From the NCBI GenBank assembly GCA_947465495.1, contig CANIAS010000021.1, positions 1 to 44,105 on the forward strand: a DNA stretch of 44,105 nt, read 5' to 3'. Every line of letters starts with the position of its first letter. The first letter of the stretch is position 1. The DNA is from Candidatus Pollutiaquabacter sp. GTDB taxonomy: Bacteria > Bacteroidota > Bacteroidia > AKYH767-A > 2013-40CM-41-45. This document shows positions 23,283 through 35,200 of the stretch, piece by piece. Under the pieces are notes generated by a model. It saw nothing but the letters and a program-made list of their open reading frames with translations. It was not told where the DNA came from and did not search any database. A program made the translations under genes and the position numbers.

Positions 23283-26200
23283 CTAATTTTGAATAAACTT
23301 CTTGCGTAGGAATTCGCCATCCGTAGTTTGGATGTACAGAGAATAGCACCCTGCTGCAACGCCTGGTATGGAGATTTGATACGTCGAGCCTCTAGTTTCT
23401 ACATCCGTAGTAAATACAATGCGCCCTGCTAAATCATAGATAGCTACCCTCTTTAGGTACGTATCATTGTTAAAGGTGATAAACAACTTTTGTTCTTCCG
23501 ACTTGCAATGTGTTAAGGTCAATTCGTTCTGTTGGTTGAATTTTACAACTTCGATTTGACTCACGGTGCTTTTTCCGTCAAAATCGGTTTGTCGTAAGCG
23601 GTAATAACTGATGCCGTCAAAGGGTTCTTCGTCGGTAAAGTCATACGAGTGCACGCTTGACGATGTGCCCGAACCTGAAATTGTACCAACATTATCAAAA
23701 TTAATAGCATCACGACTTCGTTCAACCGTAAAGAAATCGTTATTCAATTCACTCATGGTTACCCAAGAGCAATGCACAACGGTGAGGTCGGCCAGGGCTC
23801 GGAAATAAAGTAGTTCGACTGGCAGTGGTTGTGATGTATTGGCACCAGTGAAGTCGGAAAAAGAGGAGAGGTTGTTCCAAATAAATGTTTTGCTGGCTAC
23901 ATTGTGCGATCCTGATGAGCCGGTGATGTTAATAATACCTGATCCCGGGCAACTGCTCCAAAGTGCAATACCGCTGGAAATACTATATTTTACAGGATAC
24001 AATGTTCCACTACCTATTATCTCGGTCGGATCGAAATAAGTATAAGTTGCATCGTAATCAATTCCTGAAAGTAAACCTGTTGGTTCCATACTCCAATAAC
24101 GATTCAGGTAATTGGTTGCTGCCAGGTTGGGCTGTTTGCCTCGTGTAACTTTAGATCTGATTACAGCTCCAGTTTGAGTGCCACTGTGGATATTCAATTC
24201 GATGGGTGTGTATTGCAAGGAGTCTCCCAGCGGAAACGTATAACTGATGTTGGTGTTGGTATGGCGTATGAAATATCCATTTATACTATTAATGTGCTTT
24301 CCGGTACCAGCACCTGATAAATTACCATTAGATGTGTTTGTTCCCAGAGTCAGTGTTTTTCCGTTTAAGTCGATGATGCCATCGTTGAATGTGATGGCTT
24401 CTGTCACAATAACGTCGGTCATTAGTCGCAGCGAATTGTTGTTCCAGCTGTTACTCATCATAATTGATCCTACTTGCTGCGTTGCTGTTGCAATGATGTG
24501 TTGCAAAACGCTTCCGGAAAAACGCAATGTGCCGCCTCCAAACATAGCGACTCCATTATTGGTAATATCTCCATAAACGCCAAGGTCGAATGCCGGTGTT
24601 ACAGTTACCGAAGCGGTAGGTTGCATGGTCAGATTCCTACACACCGACGTGTTGTTACTTGATACAGTTGGATAATTTCCGCCAATAGGCGTAGTTGGAA
24701 TAGTAACATCGGTGGTAGTTGTTGGAACTGAACGGCATCCCCAGTTTGTTGGTGTATCCCAATTATTAGTATAGCCAAGCCATTGCCCAGGACGTTCGAT
24801 GGTGGCAATTACGGGTACTCTTACACCATTTGAACAACCGTTGTTTACAGCTTCCGCATAATAGGTAGTAGTGGTTGAGATGACTGGAGTTTGAAAGGTG
24901 CTGCCGTTACCGATTAGTGAGCCGCCTGTAGCAGCTGAATACCATTGAACAGTCCCTGCACTAGAGGTAGCTCCCAAGGTTACGCTCGCCGAAGTACATC
25001 CACTCGAATCTTGTGTGGATAATAGACCCGGCATGGCACTTACTGTAATATGTATCGTGTCTGCAGGCCCTGTACATCCGTAGGCAGTTGAAACGGGCAC
25101 GATGCGGTAGAAGACTTGACCTGGAGCAGTATTACCGGTTTGAGTTAGTGTTTGGCTTAACGTACTTCCGTTACCGGAAGATGCTCCAGAAAGGCCACTG
25201 CTTACGCCGAAGGTACTCCAGCTGTAGGTTGATGGAATAGTTGCCGATAGATTCACGATGACCCCTGATCCACTGCAGATGGTATCGTCAGGAATTGCAT
25301 TCATAATCGGCTGCGGGCGAATGGTAACAGTTACCGGTTGTACACTGCTGCAACCATAAACGGATTCAATACCTTGTATGTAATAGGTGGCAGCTGAGTC
25401 AACCGCAGTAGGTGTAGCAAGTGCATTGGTCAATGCGGTGGTTGTCCAATAGGTGTATGTCAATCCGGGAGTGGATCCAGTTGTGACGGCAGGCAATGTT
25501 AGGTTAACAGCACCTGGGGCGCACACTGCTGCAGGTGGGGTAACAGTCACTACAGGATTTGAATGTACGATAACCGTAGCACTTCCTGATTGAGACTGTA
25601 AGCAGAATGACGCATTAGCATAGACTAAGTTTTGCAATTCGTACTGGAAGGTGCCTGGTACATTCGTAGGAGGAGTGACAGTCACACTGTCTGCAGTCGT
25701 TGAAGTGGTAACAGTTGCATTAACACCATTCACGGAATAATAAAAAGTGTAGGGTGGATTTGCACCCACCGCATGGAAGGTGACCTGGGCCGAGCTACCT
25801 TGACAAACGGATGGTGTAGAAACGATGTTTCCCAGACTACTCATGCTGACCGTAAGTTCGGTGCTTTCTACTCTTGGGCATCCGTTGTTTCCCGTAACAG
25901 TTGTTAGGTAAGTAACTGGTGCACTTGGTACCGCTGATGTTGAGTTTGTAGTTGAACCACCAGGCCACCAGGCGTAGGTGAAGGAATTGCTCACAGTTAC
26001 CCCAGATGCAATAAAGTTGGGATTACCTAATGCCGGGCCAGTCCCATAGGCTGTTGTGGTCGAATTGACGACGGTTGGCGAATTGTCCGGCTGATCCATT
26101 TTGTAATAAGCCTTCAGGTTAGCTGTCACCTGAGGGTAGTTGGTGGTCATGTCCGTTGCGATTTGTGCGGCAGGAACAGCGGTGTTAAAAATTCGTAGCT

Positions 26201-29200
26201 CGTCTATCTGGCCATTCCAGAATCGTGTACCACCGGCCCATCGACCGAGGCGCAGTGATTGCGTTCCGTCGTACAAGATGTTGCCCAACGTCCATGCTGT
26301 AGTAGAAATTTGGACACCATTCAAGTAAACAGTTAACGCCGTGCTACTTTTAACAAGAGTTACGTGTTGCCAGGTATTTGCCGTTAAGTTGAACAGCACG
26401 GAAGCGGAACCCAACGGCGTATAACAAGCAAAAGAATACTGATTGGTTACAGCGTTGTTTTGTGCGACCGTCCAGCTTAGTCCGGTAAAAGAGTAATTAT
26501 TATCAATGATCGTAGCATACGGTGATTGAACGGAAGATGGTTTAAGCCAGAATTCAATGGTGAAATTTCGATAGTTGAACCAGTTGCCAAGGTCCGCACT
26601 TTGTGAATTTCCATCCAGCCGTAAGGCATTGTTGAAAGTCGCAGGTACGGCCACCAAATCAACGGATGCACCTTGACAGATTGGAGACGTATTCCCAAGG
26701 ATGCTAACCAATGGTGGATCGATGTTACGGAAGACGACCTGGTTGATGGTGGTCGAGCAATTATAGGCGTCCGTGAAAACCGCATAATACGTACCCGGTT
26801 GACTGACAGTACGGGTAGCACTAACTGAAAAATCGTCCCAACGGAACGCTGAGGAACCAGAAGCTGAAAGTTGCAGACTCGTTGTGTTGCAATTAAGTTC
26901 GGGATTATTGGCAATAATGGAACCGGTTGGAGCTGCACGTATTACTACTGTTACAGGTTTTATGTCGTTGCACGTTCCGAAGCGAGTTGCTTTGATGTAA
27001 TAGGTTCCAGCGCCTACGTCGCGAGGATTGGAAAGCAATACGGTACCAGCTGCATCGGACCAGTACGATATAGTCATGTCCGGTGCTGTTCCGGCAGTAA
27101 TGGCTGCAACAGTGAGATCGATGGTCAGCGGACTGCAAACAGGTGCAGGTGGCGTGATGACGAGAAGTGGTAACTTGACGATAGTGCGGTTGGATGAAAA
27201 CGTAATGGCTGAGCATCCTGTAAGTCCTGGGGTAATTATGCAGGTTACCACATCGTTGTTGGACAGTCCTACATTCGTATAATTAGCTGAGAGTCCATTT
27301 TGCACTGTCACGCCATTCACTTTCCATTCGTAGTTAGCGGCACCTGCATTGGAGGCGCCAGCTACATATCCGCCGTTGTGCGGATTGTATATAATAGCGT
27401 CAGTGATGGTCCCACCTTGATTAAAAATGGAAATATCGGCCATCAATGGTAAAGTAGTCGCTACCGCTACACTGGTAAATAGAATTTGATTGTTTTTGTA
27501 GTAACGTACTTTGTTTTGTCCTGCGACCAACTCAACACTCAAACGCAAAATATCACCGGGAAGGTAGCTGCTCGTGAAGCCCCGATCAACACCTGATTCT
27601 ACAATGCGCAGTTCGCCAGTTGCTAAAAGATGGTAAGCAAAAGCGATACTAGTATAATTGCTATTGGCATTCGTAACACTCAATCCTGCCATTCGTGCTT
27701 TGTTATTTTCGGTAACGGTGAATTGGAACCCACCGTTCATACTTACAGTGTTCCAACTGGCTGCTCCTCCGTCCCAGGAACCATCGGATTGAATCTTTAA
27801 TAAATTGTTGGTAGTGGCCGATACATTGGCGAGGTCGCTGGTCTTCCACTTTACTTCTTCATACAACACGTTGCAAGACGTGGTTACCGGCACCCCTTTA
27901 ACATAAGCATCCACATTGGTAGGAACGATAATGATATTGCGCAGATCGTTGGAGATGAGCGGAGCATTCGATACACAACCCGCTAGGTTAGCGGTCATCT
28001 GACATTTAACCAGATCGTTGTTGTTTAAGGAATTGTTGGTATAAGTAGCCGAAACGCTGTTTTGTACTGTAGCACCGTTCACAGACCATTGGTAGGTGGG
28101 TGAGGCGCCTGCATTCAACGATACAGCTTCAAATTGACCGCCGTTATAATTAACAACTACCGGTGATTGCACGGTGCCGCCTGGTTCAAAAATGGAAACG
28201 TCAACTAATAGGGGTAAAGTCGGAACTAGTAAACTGTTGTAAACGGCAATACTGCTTTTATAGTAACGCACCACGTTGGATTCGACACTGATGCGGAAGG
28301 TGTCACCCGTCGCATAGGTGCCCGTGATACCGACATAGCTACCAGCTTCATAGATACGGTATGAAGAATTGTTTTCCAGCAAAAATCCATACCGTATGGT
28401 CGTTTGGTCAAATCCAGTATTCGTGGTGCTTAATCCGATCATTCTATTCTTATTCGTCTCGGCGGCAATACATTCAAAGTAACCGTTGTTACTCACGGTA
28501 TTCCATGAAGCTGCTCCACCGTCCCAGCCATTTATCGTGCCTGTTTTAACGAGTTGGTTAACGTTAGCAACATTCATGTTGGTGGTTAGATCACTCTTTT
28601 TCCATTTTACATCTTCTCGTACCATGGAGCAGGAGGTAGGTACTGCAATACCGCGAATGGCAAAATCAATATTAGTTACAGCGGTAATTGTATTGATAAT
28701 GATGTTTGATGTAAATGGGCTAGAGCTGCATCCTGAAAGGGCGGAGCTGGCAACACACCGCACAGTATCGTTGTTTTGTAAAGAAAGATTGGTATACGTA
28801 ACAGAAGGGCCCGTTTGAACCGTTACACTATTTACACTCCAAGTGTAATTGAGGCCAGTGCCTAGGTTAAAGGTATTTGCGGTGAAATTGCCACTTCCAA
28901 GATTAGTAATGACGGCATTGCTGACTGTTGCTCCAGCGTCGTAAAGAGAAACATCCACCATTAAAGGCAGAGCAGGTGCCGTTCCGCTGACATATACGAG
29001 TATTCCGTTTTTGTAATACTTGACCACATTGGATTCGACAGCAATCCGGAACACATCGTTCATAGCATACGTTGCACCTGGAATTGCAATGGTATTTCCG
29101 GATTGTCTGATGTCGAAAGTAGCGCTACTGGTAAGGTAAAAGGCAAATTGAATGCTACTCCAGTCAGCATTCGGATTGGTACTGCTAAGTCCAATGATGC

Positions 29201-32200
29201 GAGGCTTATTCGTTTCAAGGGCTTTGAATTCGAAGTATCCATTGTTATGCACTTTATTCCAGGAGAAAGCACCGCAATTCCAACCCGTGTTTTGCATGCG
29301 AATCAACCCATTTCCGTTAACGACTGATGCATCTCTGCTAAGGTCGGATATCTTCCAACGCACCGGTTCTGTCACGAGTGCGCATGTAGCAGTTGCTGGT
29401 TCGGATGTGATGGCGAAATCAGACAAGGCTGGAAGGGTGTTGCTAACCACGACATAGTTCGACTGATAAGCAAACGGAGTACATCCAGGAATTCCACTGG
29501 TTAAGGTGCAGCGTACGGTGTCGCCACGTAACAACGATGTATTAGTATAGGATGACAACGTACTGTTTTGCACGACAACATTGTTGACTTTCCATGAATA
29601 AGTAGCTCCGCTTCCTGCATTGACTGAATAGGCTTGGAATGTTCCGTTGGTGTAATTAGCAACTTCCGCTTTGCCTATGGTGCCGCCGATATCGTATATT
29701 GAAGCATCAACGTATAATGGCGGTGAAGGATTTAGATTACTGATATAGAAAAGTACATTGTTACGGTAATAGCGAACTACTAAATTGTCCACCCAAATTT
29801 TAAAAATATCGCCGGCTACATAATTGCCAAAACCGCCACGATCGTTGTTAGATTCATACACCCTGAAGGCGCCTGTGCTTTGCAATAGAATTCCGAATTG
29901 AACAGTGGCCAGCGAAGCATCCAGATAGGTGTTGGATAAGCCAAGAACTTTTGCTTTGTTGTTTTCAGTAGCGACAAATTCCAGGTAGCCATTATTGTAC
30001 ACTTTGTTCCAGGATGCAGCTCCTCCATTCCAAAGTGCAGGACTTTGAAGTTTCAAAAGGCTATTGTCGGAGCGAACGGTCATGGTAGCAGCGCTGACTT
30101 CACTCGCTTTCCACTTTACTTGTTCAATGGTGAAATGACAACCTGATGCACTGCCATTAGCTCCAATATAGAAATCAGCACTGTCAGATACAGCAGGTCG
30201 ATAGATGATGTAATTGGAATTAATTACTTGCGGTGTGCAGCCCGGCAGATTACTGTTTAGTATACATCTGATGGTGTCGTTGTATTGAAGATTCGATGGG
30301 ATAAAGCTACTTTGATTATTAGTTAGGATGATGTTGCTATTGATCATCCATGTGTAGGTTCCGCCATTTGGAATGTTGGAAACAAAGGTGCCGTTGTTGT
30401 AGTTCACAACAATGGCATTGGTGACTGTTCCGCCAGCTTCGTTGATGGATACATCCGCCATGATTGGTAACGCAGGCGCTACAGTACTGATATAAACCAA
30501 GATACCATCCTTGTAGTATTTCAAGATGCCGTTGTCAATGCCAATTCGGAAAACACTACCTGGTGCATAAGTACCCATTAGCCCACGGTCAGCCCCACTT
30601 TCGTAAATACGGTAGAAGCCGTCGTTCTGCAAGTAGAAGCAGAAATTAATGGAGTTTTGGTCGGCGCCGCTATTGATAGTCGTTAACCCGACAGCACGGA
30701 GCTTGTTGTTCTCTGTGGCCGTGAATTCAAAGTATCCACGGTCTTTTACTTTGTTCAATGAAGCTGCACCTCCATCCCATACTCCGTTGCCAGTGGTTTT
30801 CAATAAGCTGTTTACATTGACAGCAGACATGTTGCCGGTCATGTCGGAATTGCTCCACATCACTTGTTCGATGGCTATGCTGCAAGACGGATAGACGCGC
30901 TGCCCTTCAATAAAGAAATCAGGAGTCAGCTGTGGCGCCGTACTGATAATAATTCGATTGGATAAGTAATTATTTCCTGCTAGACAGCCTCCCAACGAAA
31001 TTTGACAGGTAAGCTGATCTCCTACTGCTAACGAAGTGTTGGTGTAGGAGATGCTACGGCCGGTTTGTACCACAATGCCATTTACCATCCAGGTGTACGT
31101 AACATCATTACCCGTCTGCTGTGCAATGGCAACAAAATCTCCATTGTTATAATTGTACACCATGACGTTGGTGAGTGTAGCACCGATATCGTTCAACGAT
31201 GCATAGACCAGTAACGGTAAGGATGGAGTAATAGTACTTGTGTAAACTAGTGTTCCGTTTTTGTAATACTTGATGGTGCCAATCTGAATGTGAATACGCA
31301 AAATATCACCAGTGGCATAGGTTCCGAAATTTCCGCGACTTACACCGCTTTCATAAATACCAAGTATGCCGCCTGTTTGAAGGTAAAATGCGTATTGTAT
31401 TCCGGTGTAGCTGGAAGTGGTGTAGCTACTGCTCAAACCAAGCATTCGACCTTTGTTGGTTTCGCTGGCTGTGAATTCTACATAGCCGTTGTTGTAGACA
31501 CGGTTAAGACTGGCTGCTCCGCCATCCCATCCTGTAGTTAATTGTTTGGTCAGATTATTACGGCTGCGAACGACGCGTGAAAGGTCTTGGAAATTGGTAA
31601 AATTGTTCCAAACTACTTCTTCGCCTGCCATACGGCAAGAGTTTTGTTCCACTTCACCTCGAATGAAAAAGGATAACGCCGGATTTGGCAAAATGGCTCT
31701 TCGTCTGATAATGTTCGACGTGACGGTGTTGTTCAAACATCCTACTAACTGCAGGTCACATTGTAGTACATCTCCCGCAACCATGGTTGGATTGATGTAC
31801 TGTGAGGTGTTTGGTCCTGAAACTACTCCATTGAGCTTCCATTGGTAATTCGCGGGAAGACTTCCATTGATGACAATCGCATTGAAATAGCCGCGGTTAG
31901 GATTCCAGATGACAGGATCCAAAAGCGTGGAACCTACATCGTAAAAAGTGGCATTAGCACGAAGTGGCAACGAAGGAACCGTATTGCTGGTGTAGAACAA
32001 CACGCTGTTTTTGTAGTAGCGTACTTTGCCTTGTTCAATAGCAATGCGGAAGGTGTCTGTGGCAGTGTAGTTATTAAACGTTCCTCTGTTAACGCCAGCT
32101 TCAATGATGGATAGTGTAGCGCTATTTTGCAAGTAGATGCCGTATTGTATAGCAGCTTGCGCATTTCCAGTATAGGCAGTGCTTAGTCCGATTGTTCGTG

Positions 32201-35200
32201 CTTTGTTGATTTCAGCTACCCTGAATTCAAAATAACCTCCTTCAACTACTTGGTTGTAACTGATGATGGCAGCATCCCAAGCCGTAGAGCTTGTTTTGGT
32301 TACTAGGGTAGGTGTAATCGATAAGCGTTGTTGGTCCGATAATGTGGTGAAACTCCAAACGGCTTGTTCACCGGCCAGCCAGCAAGCCGTAGAATCAGGA
32401 ACTCCTTGAATGTAAAATGCCAAGGATGGATTCGGAGCTGCTGGTTGAATAATTATCTGATTAGACGGTAAAATAGTGCTAAAGCATGTTTGAAATGACA
32501 AATCACATGTTAGAATTGACCCTGTGGCAAGCGAAGGGTTAGTATAAGTTGCCGAATTTCCGCCATTGGCAACGGCGTTCGTCTTCCAGGTATAATTCAG
32601 CGGACTTGTTGTGTTAATAGCATAGGCGTTAAAGGCGCCATTGTTTAGATTCCATACAACCATCTCAGCGGCAGTCGCACCGATTTCATTGAGCGCAGCC
32701 TGCGCCATCATCGGCAAAACAGCAGTTACACTGCTGGTGAAAAACACTACTCCATTCTTGTAGTAGCGAACCACGTTATTATCAACGGCCACCCTGAATA
32801 TATCATTGGCTGCATACGTGCCGAAGTTACCCCTGTTGTTTCCTGATTCATAAATGCCGATGGTGGCACTGCTTTGCAGGTAGATTCCATACTGTACTGT
32901 TGGGTAACTATTTGTAGTGTAAGAGTTGCTTAGGCCAATAATTCTGTTTTTGTTGATTTCAAGGGCTTTGAACTCCAAATAACCGTTGTTGTAAACTTGG
33001 TTGTAGGAAACAGCAACAGCATCCCATCCGTTACTCAAACGTTTTGTAGCGGTATTTGCTGCAAGGGTAAGACGTTCCTGATTGCTCAACGCTGTGAATT
33101 TCCAAACTACTTGCTCGCCCGCTTTTCGACATCCATTCTGATCTGGAACTCCAGCAATGTAAAATGAAATGCTTGGACTGGGTTGTGCCAGTATTGTGGT
33201 AATGGTGTTGGAGGTGTAGGTGTTGGTGAAGCAACCGGTAAGCTGAAGCGTACACGCTACAACGTCGTTGACATTCAGCGTAGGATTACTATAATTTGAG
33301 GATGTGCTTGATTGAACGGATACTCCGTTGACGGTCCAGTTGTAAGTAGGATTAGCCGGACCGTTTAATACAGTTGCTGTGAAAAGGCCTCCAGATCGAT
33401 TATAAATGCTCAGGTTGATGATGGATCCCCCCGGATCCGCAATGCTAACGTGCGCGAATTGTGGAAGGGTGGGTGCAATTGTACTTGTGTAAAATAGAAT
33501 GTTGTTGCGGTAATAATTGACGCGTCCGCCTTCAATAGCTACGCGCATAACATCTCCTACAGCGTAATTTCCAAATGTGCCTTTGTTGGTGCCAGATTCG
33601 AATATCTGCAAGCTTCCGTTATTGGCAAGGTAAATAGCATATTGGATATTGGTATAGCTTATCCCTGTAATAGTATTGCTCAATCCACCCATCAAAGCTT
33701 TTGACGTAAGTGTAGCAGTGAACTGGAAGTAGCCGTTGTTGTTGACTTGGTTTAACGATGCTCCCCCTGCATCCCAAGTCGTTCCTGAAATTTTGGTGAT
33801 ACTCGTTGGCGTTGTCTGAATCCTCGGACCATTGTCCAGGGAAATGAACCTCCAAGCGATTTGTTCCGAGGTCATCTTGCAGTTGCCAGTGTCCGCTAAG
33901 CTGCGTATGTAGAATTGCAACGATGGATTTGGAGCTGAATTGATTAACGTGGCGCTGTTGGAGATTACAGAATTACTGGCGCAACCATCCAGTGTAATGG
34001 AACATGTGAGCAGGTTGGTTGACGTAAGATTTGGGTTGGTATAAGTATTACTATTTGTTCCGGTATTTACTCCGTTGAGTTGCCATTGATAAATAGGGTT
34101 GGGACCGGTATTCGATGCATTGGCCATGAAAGTGCCACTGCACGGATTTGAAACCGTAACCTGGGATACCGTAGCACCGATATCAGCCATCGAAACGTGA
34201 ACTATCATGGGCGCAACAGGCGCAACCAGACTGGTATAGAACAAGACACCGTTTTTGTAATAGCGAATGGTGCCCGATTCAATCGCAATGCGGAATAAAT
34301 CGTTGGCGGAATAGTTTCCGAAACTACCCGAAGGTCCGCGACTTATTCCTGATTCGTACACGTCTACCATCCCATTTGATCGAAGGTAAACGGCAAATTG
34401 GATGTTGAGATAATTGACTCCTGTGAAAGAAGTACTTAATCCAAGCATCCTGGCCTTGTTAGTTTCAACGGCCCTGAACTCTACGTAACCATTATTACTC
34501 ACTGTGTTGAGTGATGCAGCGCCACCGTCCCAGCTAATGGTGTTGATTTTGGTCAGGTTGTTGGTGGCCACTGTTGCGTTAGCTACTGTGGCGCTGTTCC
34601 ACACTACTTTTTCAGAAGAAAGTTTGCAGGAAGTTTGATCGGTTACTGCACCAACGTAAAAATCCAATCCTGCAATAGTTGTAGGGGATCCATAGTAGCT
34701 TCCTTGGTCGCATTGGAGAATTCGTCGTTCGGCAGGTAACAATGCACTCGCAAAAACAATCGCTTCGGAAAGCTCCATTTCGGTGAAATAGTTACTGGTC
34801 TGCGATGGATTATTCAATTGGCCCATAGCTATTCCAGTTGATGGAGTCAATGGAATGTTGGGTAATGTGAAATTGTATTCTACACCGTCTTTAGCCATCG
34901 TCAAGGCACTTCCGACTTGAATGGCATTGTAAGTGTGGATTGCGCCACCCGGATCCGGATTGATAACAGTTCCGGTCACGTCGCATCCCCAAGCCGACCA
35001 GCCTACCATGTTGTTGTTGGATCGGTAGAAGAAACGGCCGCGTCGTGTATCGTTGGTAGTTCCAATTCCGAAAGGCAGATCGGTATTGCCAACTCCCGTA
35101 AGACTTAACCATCGTGTCACCATGTTGATGGTACTGCTAGAAGCTGTGATAGTGGCAGCGTTATTAGTCAGAAAGGAGGAAGCGGTATAGGCGCGATCAC

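Noticed and set aside
27170-34667. Regular repeats that could be read as a CRISPR-like or satellite array
   Set aside because: The period is ~750 bp, all units are in one open frame with protein-level conservation, and there are no short direct repeats with unique spacers.
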